Assembly: GCA_964035795.1 (NCBI GenBank)
Contig: OZ038324.1
Span: 2,749,128 to 2,813,127 of the forward strand
Direction: 5' to 3'
Origin: Pterobdella sp. o SKG-2022
Lineage: Eukaryota; Annelida; Clitellata; Hirudinida; Piscicolidae
DNA: 64,000 nucleotides
This document shows, one piece after another, positions 24,101 through 34,525 of this stretch; positions within the stretch are counted from its first letter, which is position 1; every line of letters starts with the position of its first letter. The position numbers were made by a program, and so were the translations under genes. The notes below the pieces were generated by a model. It ran no database searches. It saw nothing but the letters and a program-made list of their open reading frames with translations, and was not told where the DNA came from.

Positions 24101-25626
24101 GCATTAACTTCATGAGTCTTTTGACCACTCAATGTTATGAACTAAAGGCTGAAATGCACCTAAACTGCTATTTAAAACAACAGGCAAGCGACAAAAGTGC
24201 TGGTGAGGATGAGGAGGAAGATGAGGCAGAGAAAAAGAAGGAGAACAATGACTCTTCCAAGCCAAACAAGGGTGAGTCATCCTTGAAGAACCCTCATGCT
24301 TTTTTATGCCATTAGACATTCTTTCATCATTCACATAACACCATGTGTACCTATCTATTGCATAGCCAAAACCTTAATTTGGAGGGATTTAAAAGTCAAC
24401 TTAATGTTTTTTCTAACATCAATAATTTGTAAATATTAATCTCAATTAAAGTTTCGCCCAGGTAAGAATTTAAGGTACATTATAGCAATTTATCATTGTT
24501 TGATGTTAGTTGAATATTTATATCAATATAATTGCATACCAAATATACCAACTATCAATTAAATCTTTTTCACAACTCTTCCTTCACCAAAAGGCGCCAT
24601 CAAATATTATTTGATAATAAATTAAGTATCATATGATGCAAATTATGATGCTTTGCAGTAGAGGCGAACAGGAAAAAGAACATGAAGTTGCTAGCAGAAA
24701 TCCAGTCAACGCTCAACACTGCTCCACCCACCAAAAAAGTAGCTTTTTTTCAAATAATTCATTTTTCTTTTTATATACCTCTATCATTCAGTTTATAAAA
24801 AATATTTTCTTTATTGATGTTTTTATTAGTTGAATAAAAAAACTAATTATATTTAAAGACAAGAGAACAGCGAAAGATTGAAGATGCAGAGAGGCGTTTT
24901 GAGAAGATAGAGATGAAGAGTAGTAAGGAGCAGAAGCCAGTGGTGAACAAGGTGAGTAAGTCACGAAGCGCCAAGGAAAACAAAGATCATACCACCAAAA
25001 CAAAAGAAGACAATGTCAAAGAAACTAAAACAAAAGATGACAACACTAAAGAGACAAAATCTACCACAAACAACAGCCACAAAACGAATAAGGAAAGTGA
25101 CAAAGATAATAACAAGAGTGGGGTTAACAATAGAAGTAAGAAGGCAGAAGAGAATGTTGGGGAAGAGGAGGAGGAGGAAGAGAAAGTGAGACGAACTCCG
25201 AGCAGATCCGCATCCGCCACATCAGCTTCTGCTAACAAGGTGGGTGTGGGTTTTATTCATTCTTTCTGTAATTTAGTTTCAGTGCTGAAAGTTTTGCAGA
25301 TTGATTGACAAACAAATCTTGAAAAATTTTAATTTTGTTACTTGATACTCATAGGATGATCAATATTCCATAAGCTTGTGATGCATTAAACTATTTTATT
25401 TCTTTAGCAGAAACCTGCCGCCAAACCCACAAAAACATCAACTGCAACAACCAAACAAACAACAACCACCACAACTACAAACACAACAAACAAGAAGAAA
25501 ACAGTCACGAGCGCCTCAACAACAGTCAACAAAAAAACAACGGGTGCACCAAAACCCGCCCAAAAATCTTCCAAATCTACCACCACCACTACCAACACAA
25601 GATCAACAAGATCAGGCAAAAAGTGA
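18170..25626 (+). CDS. KMT2E: KMT2E/SETD5-type PHD-SET chromatin protein
   Basis: Nuclear chromatin regulator of the MLL5 class. Exons: 18170-18225, 18399-18495, 18616-18902, 19669-19811, 19978-20126, 20458-20541, 20859-20942, 21249-21350, 21582-21679, 22009-22126, 22617-22683, 23004-23136, 23307-23520, 23671-23976, 24184-24271, 24659-24738, 24859-25239, 25411-25626; about 900 residues. A short N-terminal motif (CLPYIDHCYA) aligns with GLPYADHNYG of human MLL5. The PHD finger spans about residues 140-190 ([32 protein letters not shown]). The SET domain runs from [15 protein letters not shown] through [29 protein letters not shown] and ITIPFYFDY, and a post-[11 protein letters not shown] follows. 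After it comes an MLL5-like [18 protein letters not shown] helix and a Lys/Thr/Glu-rich tail. RRSC replaces the NHSC of active methyltransferases, as in human KMT2E, so catalysis is doubtful. The acceptor of exon 6 could be 3 bp earlier. Confidence 0.9.
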
Positions 25627-26546
25627 CTGCTCCAAACCTCCCTTGTATAGATTGATATGCGCCACCATCCATATATTATTTAATTGTTGCGTCAATTCCT
25701 ATTAAGTTTCATTAGTGTTAATTATTGGAGGCCGCTGATTGTTTTGTCTCGTCGTATTTTGTTTTTTTTTTCATTTTGATGTGCCATGTTTTAAATAATC
25801 TTTAAGTTTTTTTGTCCAGTTTTGTGTCGAATTACTGAAAGCGTTTTGATGATGCATTAATATATAGTGACTAGTATGAATTGTGGCATTTATGCATTGC
25901 GCCCCATTTGGCGTGTCGATTATTCACTGCCTATTGTTTTTGTTTGAGAACTGATCCATTTGTATGTATATTATGTTCACAAACTCTGATGTATCTGAAA
26001 TTAATCTTTGTTAACTCTTATCATCGTCATATGAACTGTCATGTTAGTCTGCATTAACTAATAATGTTAATTAATACAATTGTTAATAGTATTGAAATTT
26101 TCCAAAATAAGTCTACTTGATAATTTGCCTTCCTTCAGACATATTTAATTTCAGAGAGGTTTGAGTGAGTCATTTTGAGTTTAATCTCAGCGGCCGTCGT
26201 GCTTAACAGCCCACTAGATCCATAATGCCAAATATTCCTTGGCATGTACATACGCATTATTTATTACACAAGTGACACCATTTCGATGCTTTTATTTCAT
26301 TCGGGTGAAGTTAGCTTAAATAATTTGAGATGTTTCGGATGCGCTCAGTCTGCATCCACTGTACATTTGTATATATGGCACTTGGACATTATAATCATCA
26401 TCGTTATCAATCTCGTAAGAGTTTTGAATGGACTATCAGCCACCATTATGTTTGTATCTACTACGTTTGCTAGTGTCCCATAATGTCACAATATAATCAT
26501 TTCTCATTGGTCCAACCAATTTACGTGTTCTTGTTGTTTAAGATGA

Positions 26547-26552
26547 AATAAA
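26547..26552 (+). terminator. Poly(A) signal of the KMT2E-like gene
   Basis: AATAAA about 920 bp after the stop at 25626. The stretch 25627-26550 has no coding features and is read as 3' UTR. Convergent RanGAP1 ends at 26876, leaving about 300 bp between the genes. Confidence 0.5.
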
Positions 26553-26875
26553 ATTTTAATTTTCATTTATCAGTATCGAAAGTTCTTGGATGTATTCTAC
26601 ATATAATGTTGAAATAAGAAATAGACAATCATGATAAGGTATCGAGGAGATCTGTCAAGAGTTCCTGTTGGCACTTGACCAAGTCCTTTTTGCTGTGACC
26701 ATCGTTATATAATTGATTATCATGTTAAAAATAATATTATCTATGGTAGCTTAAGGTAGATGAGAAAAGGATGGTTTACTAAACATAAAAATGATTGATG
26801 AATAAAATTGGGCCTTTAATAATATTCTGGTGTTTGTGAGTTTTATGGAGTACTGAAGCATTTACAGAGCATACT

Positions 26876-29800
26876 TCAACTATTGTTCATAACAGTATAA
26901 AACGCCGATTGAAAAGAAACTAACGCAGAGATGAAGCCTTGAACAATCCTCTTGGCATCCCTGTGAAAGTAATCTTGGGAACACGCATGCTGTAACAATA
27001 CCAGGCATCCATCCAAGTTCCTAGGCACCCACTTTTTCTGGTCTTCATCCTTCAACAGCATTTACCATTATAAAATTATAATGCATGAATTCATAATGCT
27101 CGTATGTTACTAGTTGTGTACAATGAAATAAGTATAAACCACTAAACCCTGTTAACTTATATTTGTAATATAAGTTGGTGCAAAGATTTGATTTGATAAG
27201 ATTTTATTGCATAAATATGCTACAGTATCATTTTAGAAATTTTTTTCTGAAGTTATATTTTACATGCTAAGATATGTATTTTTGAAGAATATATGCCAAT
27301 GGATGGATGACAACCTTCAAGAGGCCGATGGAGATCAGAATACTGTTAGCTACCCATGAAAACGATACCTCATCAAACACTTTCTTTAAGAAAACGTCTG
27401 TGAAGGAGGTGTCCATGAGGTTGTGGGTGCATAAAAGAAAGATTAAATATAGTTATTTAATTCAAAAAATTATGTTAGAAATAGGCTTTTTGAAATATGA
27501 TTCAAAAGTATTATCCCTAATTTACAATATTCAAATCTTAAGTTCCTTTAGTGTTTTAATTAACTATTCTTAAACATATTTATGCAAATAGTGTCATTAA
27601 ATATAATTAAAAGAAACATGATCTTCACTAAATCATGAAAAAAAGTCCAACTGTTTAAAACTCATACCGGCGATGTGAAAAACCTTTGTATTAATATCAT
27701 TATCAACAGGGTGACATAGTGAGGCCAACTGTGGGATGTATTAGAGGGATAAGATGGCGTGGTTTTGGATGAGTTTTATCAACTTTATAAAGAGAGCAGC
27801 AAAATTTAGTTGATTGATTGAAAATAACGTAATATATTTATATATAACTATTCAAGATGGATTATACTGCTATCATGCTCAATAACTGAGGTAGACGACA
27901 GCTCAAGAATTTCTAAAAGCGAGAAATGCTGATAAATGCATCTAACAATCTTTTCAATTAACAAAATTGGTTCTTTTATTCTTGTCGTTTCTTTTGGCGG
28001 ATGATTCTAGTTGATAATGGCAAGGCTAACTGCCAGTTACAGGAACATGTGCAGAAGCATAATATAATATTTTCAATCAATTCTTAAAAAGAGAAATGAC
28101 ACAAATATTGATGATTTACATCAAAATGATGCCAATTCACCTTCATGAGGGAAATCACTGATTGGTCGAGGTTGGTCATCGTATCCTGCAAAGTATTGAA
28201 AAGATGAAGGTATATAAATGTATGGATACAAAAACAACTTAATAAATATATCAATAAAAACAGAGACCTCCAAGTAGTTGTTCATGAAAGACTTGTCCCT
28301 CTTGAGAAGGTCCTTCAAGGTCTGTGTGGTTGGCTGAGACAAGAAAGATTCTATCGCCTGTGATCGCCATCGTTTGGTCGTTAATGGTTATATAGGTGGA
28401 TAGATAGGTAAATAGCAAGATTAAAGTCCGGTTTTATCTCTACTATACTTTTAAGGTTTTATAAATTCCTGATCTCCAGTTAATGGAAATAATAATGATA
28501 AAAAGCACTACTATTAATATGAAGTTGAAAATGATATTTGAGATTGATATGAATAAGTTTATTATTCTGTAAAGCCGCATTATTAGCATATTGAAGATTC
28601 ATTTTTAATAATCCATCAAATCTTTATTATAGCCCGTCTTCCTTCACCAAGGGTTAAGCTTTTTTAAAAATAATAATATACAGTATCAATCAAATGAAGA
28701 ACAAAAGCACTTTATATAGCGCTAAGAAAAGCGACTGAGGCGCCTTCAATACAATGACGAATATAATTATAACATTATCGACACTTAAAATTTTTGAGGT
28801 AATAACTTACGTACAGATATCAAAGGTGAATAAATTACTTTGTTATCTGGAGACGATTGTGGACTGCATGTTTCACTGTGGTTCGACTGGTACCCATCTT
28901 CTTCTTCTTCTTCTTCTTCATCATCTTCACTCTTTTCCTCGGATTCTTTTTCTTCATCTTCATCTTCACTCCCTTCATCATCACTGCAACATGAAAAATA
29001 AAATGCTAAAAATTATTTTAAACAGCATAAATTATCTTTCAAACTTGTTTTAAAGTTATTAGTTTCCAATTAATATAGATTATATAATATCACATATACA
29101 TTATCAAGAGTATTAAGCCGTGACTTCAAATCTATTTGAAAGGGAATGTACAGATATTCATATGAAAAAGTTATAACTTGAGCATTAAAGTACTCTTATG
29201 AAAAAATATCAAGTTTTTCTGCTCTTTTTCTTTGAAGATTATCTAGCTTTTCTTAGTTTTGGTTCAATTTTTCAGTACCAAAGAAGTAGCGTCCTTTAAA
29301 ACATACCTGTTGCGCAACTGAAACTCCGATTTTGGTCAACTGATAGTCAAATTACATACATACTGTTATATAAACTAGTCAGGTATAAATTAAGAGTAAC
29401 TGTTTAAATGAACAGACTCAAAAGATTCGAGGGCTCCTATTTTGTTGTGGGCCTCCATTTGTGCGGTGATCTTCTCAATGCCTGAGTCACCAAAGCAGTT
29501 TGCTGTGGTAAAACGGTAATATAATAAAATTTATGTACATTAATAATATAATAAATTATGTATTCAACACAAAAAATGGTTTCAATTCATTACATATAAT
29601 AAGATGCATTAACAAAAAAATTGATAAAATAACCAAACAAAACTAGAAGTTATACACAAAGTTCTTTGAAACTTACCATTCAGGTTCAAGCTTTGGAAGT
29701 TCTTCTTTTTCACAACAGCTTCCACTACTACTAACGCCCCAGCTATCTTTATTTCATTTCCTGACAGATTCAGCACCTTTCATTGTTGCAGATAGGTAGG

Positions 29801-31566
29801 TAGGTAGGTGGGTAGGTAGGTAGGTAGGTAGGTAGGTGGGTAGGTAGGTAGGTAGGTAGGTAGGTAGGTAGGTAGGTAGGTAGGTAGGTAGGTAGGTAGG
29901 TAGGTAGGTAGGTAGGTAGGTAGGTAGGTAGGTGGGTAGGTAGGTAGGTAGGTAGGTAGGTAGGTGGGTGGGTAGGTAGGTAGGTAGGTAGGTAGGTAGG
30001 TAGGTAGGTAGGTAGGTAGGTAGGTAGGTAGGTAGGTAGGTAGGTAGGTAGGTAGGTAGGTAGGTAGGTAGGTAGGTAGGTAGGTAGGTAGGTAGGTAGG
30101 TAGGTAGGTAGGTAGGTAGGTAGGTAGGTAGGTAGGTAGGTAGGTAGGTAGGTAGGTAGGTAGGTAAGTAGGTAAGTAGGTAGGTAGGTAGGTAGGTAGG
30201 TAGAAATGTAAATGAAAAAAAATTGATAAAAAATCTTTTAAAACAAACTTTGAGATTAGGATTTGAATTTTTAAGGGCATTCCCAATGGCAACAGCCCCT
30301 GATGTTCTTATAAGACAATCCTCAAAGTTCACTTCCTCGAGGTTAGACAGCTTTTTCAATGCCTGAGTGGTTCATTGGTTCTTGCATGTTAGCCATCAAT
30401 GTACATAAGACATTCAAAGTATAAAAACACTATGCACGTTTTGTGGAAAAATGAAAACTTATAAGATTATTGATAAGTTGTACACAGTTTTGTGATAATG
30501 AATATTACCGAAAACTCAAAATAAAAATATAGTCATAAGAGCAGATAGAAATGCTAGCTAGACCATGTTCAATTATAAGAAGAAAATTTATAAGATTAAA
30601 AATTAGATAAGGGCTAAAAATGCCAAAAAAAAAACTGATCAAAAACCCTCATAAAATGGAAGCACAAACCTTAGCCATGGCCAGAGAGCCCTTCCTGGTG
30701 AAGGTGTTGTCCCTGAGGTCGAGGAAGCGAAGGGCCTGGTTGAATGCCAAAGACTGTGCCAGGGAAGTTATGCCCTCATATAATATGCCATTCTGAGGCA
30801 TGGATACTTCTTGTAAAGAAGCCATTTTCTGTTGAGAAAGTGATATCAGTTGGGCATGTTCAAAGATGAACGTAGAGGGAGTGATGATGACGTTATGTTA
30901 TCTGATAAACTGGGGTACATTTGATAATACTTTAGCATGATTGTTTATATGAAAGCATGTAGCAAAATAAGCATACTAGATCTTTATCATTTAACCATAT
31001 TAAATTTAATAATTTTATAATCAAAGTAAGTAAACCATCATAAAAATTGAAAATAATTCAATATTAAGTTATTACAATAACTTTCAAATTTTAGCATCTC
31101 CCATCAAAACACCCTATATAAAAACATCTCACAAAACTTCTCAACAACACACATTCTCTGCTGACAAAAATGGGCTCTAAATAGAATGATGATGATAACC
31201 CACCTTGAATGGAACAGACAAAGCCTTGGCACCTTCATTCTCCAGACGACCTCTGCCAGAAACAAATGTCTTCAAGCTCAATGGTCGACCAGTACCCAGT
31301 GATGATTCGTAACACTTGCTCAAACTGTCTGCCAGCATCTTATAGAAAGGTGCCATTGATGAGATTCATGCCATATATATTGTCGACCCCTATAGCTCAA
31401 TGGTTGAGCATTAGACTAATTATCTAAAAGTTACCGGGTTCGATCCCGCGTGGACCGAAAATTAGCACCTGTTCCACAGTGTGTTTTCGCTAAATTAAAT
31501 TTGTAGCAAGCGCTTCGATCTATAAGAAAAAGCGCTTTATAAATACCGCATTACATTACATTACAT

Positions 31567-31612
<46 letters not shown>

Positions 31613-34525
31613 GGTTTGATATATAGGATAATTCTGATTTTTTTGTTATTATTAAAATAACCAAGAATGAAAATTGAAATAAATGTATTAACATTAAAAA
31701 ATATAATTTGGTTACATCACCAGCCCCTCAAATGCCACATATAACAAATTAACAACCCCCCCCCCAAACAACACCACATACTTTCCCACCAGTAGTTCCC
31801 AGTCCATTATTATTGAATCTCAGTTCTTGTAGGTCATGGCATGACGATGAGCTAAGAAAATCAACAAGGCCATTCATTCCATTGGGCCCGAGGGCATTAT
31901 CACTCAAGTCTAGCTCTGCCAGTCGAGAATTTGATTGGACCAGCCCTTTGCATAGGTTTTTCTGTACAAGTAAAGATTTAGTGTCATTTAGCTTAATTTC
32001 CACTGTTTTTATTCATTCAGTCTGGTTTAGCAATGGTGAGAGAATTTGAATTTTTCAATAGGATATTTATACTGATAGTTATTAAATAAGTATATCTATG
32101 TTTAAAACTTTTTTGTCATCTTGTTTATTATCATATAACAGTAAATATGTATAGAAGCACTATATGTGGGTTCATATAAAAGCCCAAAAACCTACCAAGG
32201 CCTCGGGAATCTCAGATTTGAGTCTTCCTGTAAACAGGTCACTCCAAAGTGCTCTCTGTTGTTGATGTTATAATTTTTTTATTATCTTTATGTTGGTGTT
32301 ATTATTGTTATGTTGGTTTTAGTATTGTTATGTTGCTGTTATTCTTGTTGTTTTGGTGTTATTATGTTATGTTAGAGCCCAGCTCTTGGTAAAGAAAAAC
32401 GAGCTATAAAAAGAATTTGATTAATTATTGTTGTTATGTTATGTTGCTGTTAGCAGTTATGTTGGTGTTGTTATGTTACTGTTAGCAATTAAGGTATCAT
32501 AAGCAATGTTTCATCTTTTTATAAATTTATTTTTAATCTATGTTTTTTTTTAAACACAATTCTTTTATTGATATAAACAACTACATGAAACTCAAAAAGT
32601 TGAAGTGAAATGAATAGCAAAACTAATTATAACAACTTATAAGAATAAAAAAAAATGGCTTAAATGGAAACAAATCAAATTAATAAAACATGCCTTTCAA
32701 GGGTTAAGGATATACCGTAAATGAAATGGCATAAAAAAAACAAAACAAAGAATTCAAATCGAATGAAATAAAAAATAAAGTAATAACAGACTAGATTTAT
32801 AACTTGGAGCTGCTTAGAATATATTTTTTTAAAAGGGCTTTGAAAAATTTTAATGATTTTATGGATTTAAGATTATCTTGGTTATGGGCAAGTTTTTCTG
32901 TTATTTTTGAAAATATAGGAGTTGTTGTAATTGTTCTACAATTGTTTAAGTCTTGCATATTACTCTTATTTTTTAATATAGGTATAATTTTACTGTTTTT
33001 TAAAATTTCCGGAAATACACCTTCTTTAAAGGACATATTAATTAAATTGACAAAATATTGAGTATTATATAATATAATAGTTTTGAAACAACCATAGTTA
33101 AATCCATAAATATCGTTAGATTGTGATTTATTTATTTGCTTTAACCTAGAGAATATCATTAATTTCTACATTATTAAAATTGAAATAGTTATCAAGATTA
33201 TCTAGAACTGAAATGTTGGATGGGATAAACTTAGGATTATTAATATTATTTTTACTAGGATCATTATTATTATCCTTAATTATATTGAGATCAAGGTTAG
33301 AAAAATGGTTATTGAAAATATCCGCTAGTTTGTATTTATTAGTAATCTTTATTCTGTTCATTTGTGTTATATTGTATTGATTGTTTTCTACCTTACTATC
33401 ATTAGTTAGACTATTTAGAAACTTCCTATTGTTAATTTTGATTATTATTATATTCCCTGACTTTTGAGTTAAAATAATTTTGTTTTGCTAGTCTTATAAC
33501 TTTTTCAAGAATTTTAGTATGTATAGTGTATTTTTTATTGTTTAATGAAGTTGGATTTTTGAATAGTTTTTGTATAATCTAGATTTAGTATTTATAGAAT
33601 TTAATAATCCAAAAGTCATCCATTCGATATTATAATTTACAATAGGATTATTCATGTTATTTGTGAGACTGTTTTTAAAACGAGGAAGTAATGTTCTTAT
33701 AAATATATTAAAATTATCATTTACATTATCATAATATACACTAAATAAACCACTATTTTTTATGTTATTAATAAATAGTTTTAAGTTATCTAATGATAAT
33801 ACTCTATTATATGAAAATATATTATTTGATGGTTTATATGATGTTAGTCTATTGGGTGAAATTAGGGATAATACTATTGGTAAATGATCAGAAATATCAT
33901 CATAAATTATATAAGGGTTAATTAGTTCATTTTTTGTTATATTGGTAAAAAAATTGTCAAATAAGGTTCTAAAGCTTATTATGAGGCTAACTTAATTGAG
34001 TTCTTGAATTTTATAAAAACAAAATTACTAAATTCATTTGTGTTTAGGCTACCTATAATTGAGTTTAATAGATTAATAAGTTTTAAATCTGAATCTACGA
34101 CTGGTTTACTTCAATGATAAATTGAATAACATTACTTTGAGACCAGGGTGTTTTTCTAGAGCAATTCCAATGCTCTCTGAAGCCTCAATTCCCAATGTGT
34201 TACCTTTGTTGTGAAATGATTTTATTAATTATTTAAGATTTATCATTGGAAAATTTTTAAAACTTACCTTTTAAAACTAAAACCTTAAGATCCTGAAACT
34301 CCTCAATAGCTTTGACAATAGTTTTGGCTAGAATAATAAATTTAAAACTAAATTTATTACATCACGATAAGCGCCGGATTTTATTAAACTTATTTGATAT
34401 TTTTAACCTGAAGCTTTGTTATCAAGTTTAATACTCTGTCCCTCAAATGATAAGACGCCGCTGTTATCCCTGACTCCGGAACGTCCGAAAAGTTGGCTCA
34501 AATCATCAACTTCTTTTTTTGCCAT
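26876..34525 (-). CDS. RANGAP1: RanGAP1, GTPase-activating protein for Ran
   Basis: Stimulates GTP hydrolysis by Ran on the cytoplasmic side of nuclear pores. Sixteen exons join in phase to about 558 residues (human: 587): 34525-34408, 34327-34268, 34203-34136, 32255-32196, 31961-31782, 31338-31204, 30828-30670, 30362-30249, 29776-29677, 29502-29418, 28983-28839, 28357-28268, 28185-28141, 27728-27668, 27397-27315, 27049-26876. The N-terminal leucine-rich repeats are intact: [18 protein letters not shown] with the catalytic-finger Arg, [27 protein letters not shown] with the conserved Asn, and VSMPQNGI. The usual acidic stretch ([12 protein letters not shown]) follows. The C-terminal domain ([20 protein letters not shown]) ends in LLKDEDQ, where L-K-D-E fits the SUMO consensus at the place of human LKSE (Lys524). 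Introns host a LINE piece, a SINE and microsatellites. It starts at ATG GCA AAA, giving MAKKEVDDL. Confidence 0.93.
28700..28745 (-). repeat. SINE-tail-like fragment in a RanGAP1 intron
   Basis: Reverse complement reads ttagcgctatataaagtgct, similar to the tail motif of the SINE at 31380-31570 and to 11199-11230. It is in the intron between RanGAP1 exons 11 and 12. No tRNA-like head was found beside it. Confidence 0.35.
29793..30203. repeat. (GGTA)n microsatellite, about 410 bp
   Basis: About one hundred copies of GGTA with few variants (ggtggg, aagtagg) fill most of the RanGAP1 intron between exons 8 and 9. Long LPTY-repeat reading frames on the minus strand are translations of this array and not genes. 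Confidence 0.97.
31380..31570 (+). mobile_element. tRNA-derived SINE with CATTA tail
   Basis: The head has a Pol III A box (TAGCTCAATGG) and B box (GGTTCGATCC) from about 31390 to 31450. It can form an anticodon stem TTAGA/TCTAA with an AAT-type loop, but the T and acceptor stems are mismatched, so it is not a working tRNA gene. A roughly 80-bp body containing aaagcgctttataaatac is followed by CATTA repeats (31547-31570). It sits in the RanGAP1 intron between exons 5 and 6, opposite to the gene. Target-site duplications were not clear. Confidence 0.8.
31571..31609. repeat. (TA)n microsatellite
   Basis: About 19 TA dinucleotides directly after the CATTA tail of the SINE, perhaps grown from the insertion's 3' end. 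Confidence 0.95.
32797..34130 (-). mobile_element. Fragment of an APE-type LINE (endonuclease plus RT start), decayed
   Basis: Minus-strand translation across several frames gives parts of a non-LTR retrotransposon ORF2. At about 33,900-33,840 is [13 protein letters not shown], the S-D-H-x-P endonuclease motif. At 33,361-33,150 there is a linker with [12 protein letters not shown]. At 33,159-32,800 is the first part of a reverse transcriptase ([13 protein letters not shown], then [19 protein letters not shown]). Frames are broken, and the catalytic YADD box and the 3' end are missing. It lies in the 1.9-kb RanGAP1 intron between exons 3 and 4, in the same orientation as the gene. The pattern is like CR1/Jockey-group elements; the clade is not determined. 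Confidence 0.8.

Noticed and set aside
29754..30359. Long minus-strand frames encoding LPTY repeats
   Set aside because: They are translations of the (GGTA)n array. Only 30362-30249 is coding (a RanGAP1 exon).
31380..31455. Functional tRNA-Ile(AAT) gene
   Set aside because: A and B boxes and the anticodon stem are good, but the T and acceptor stems are mismatched and a SINE body and tail follow.
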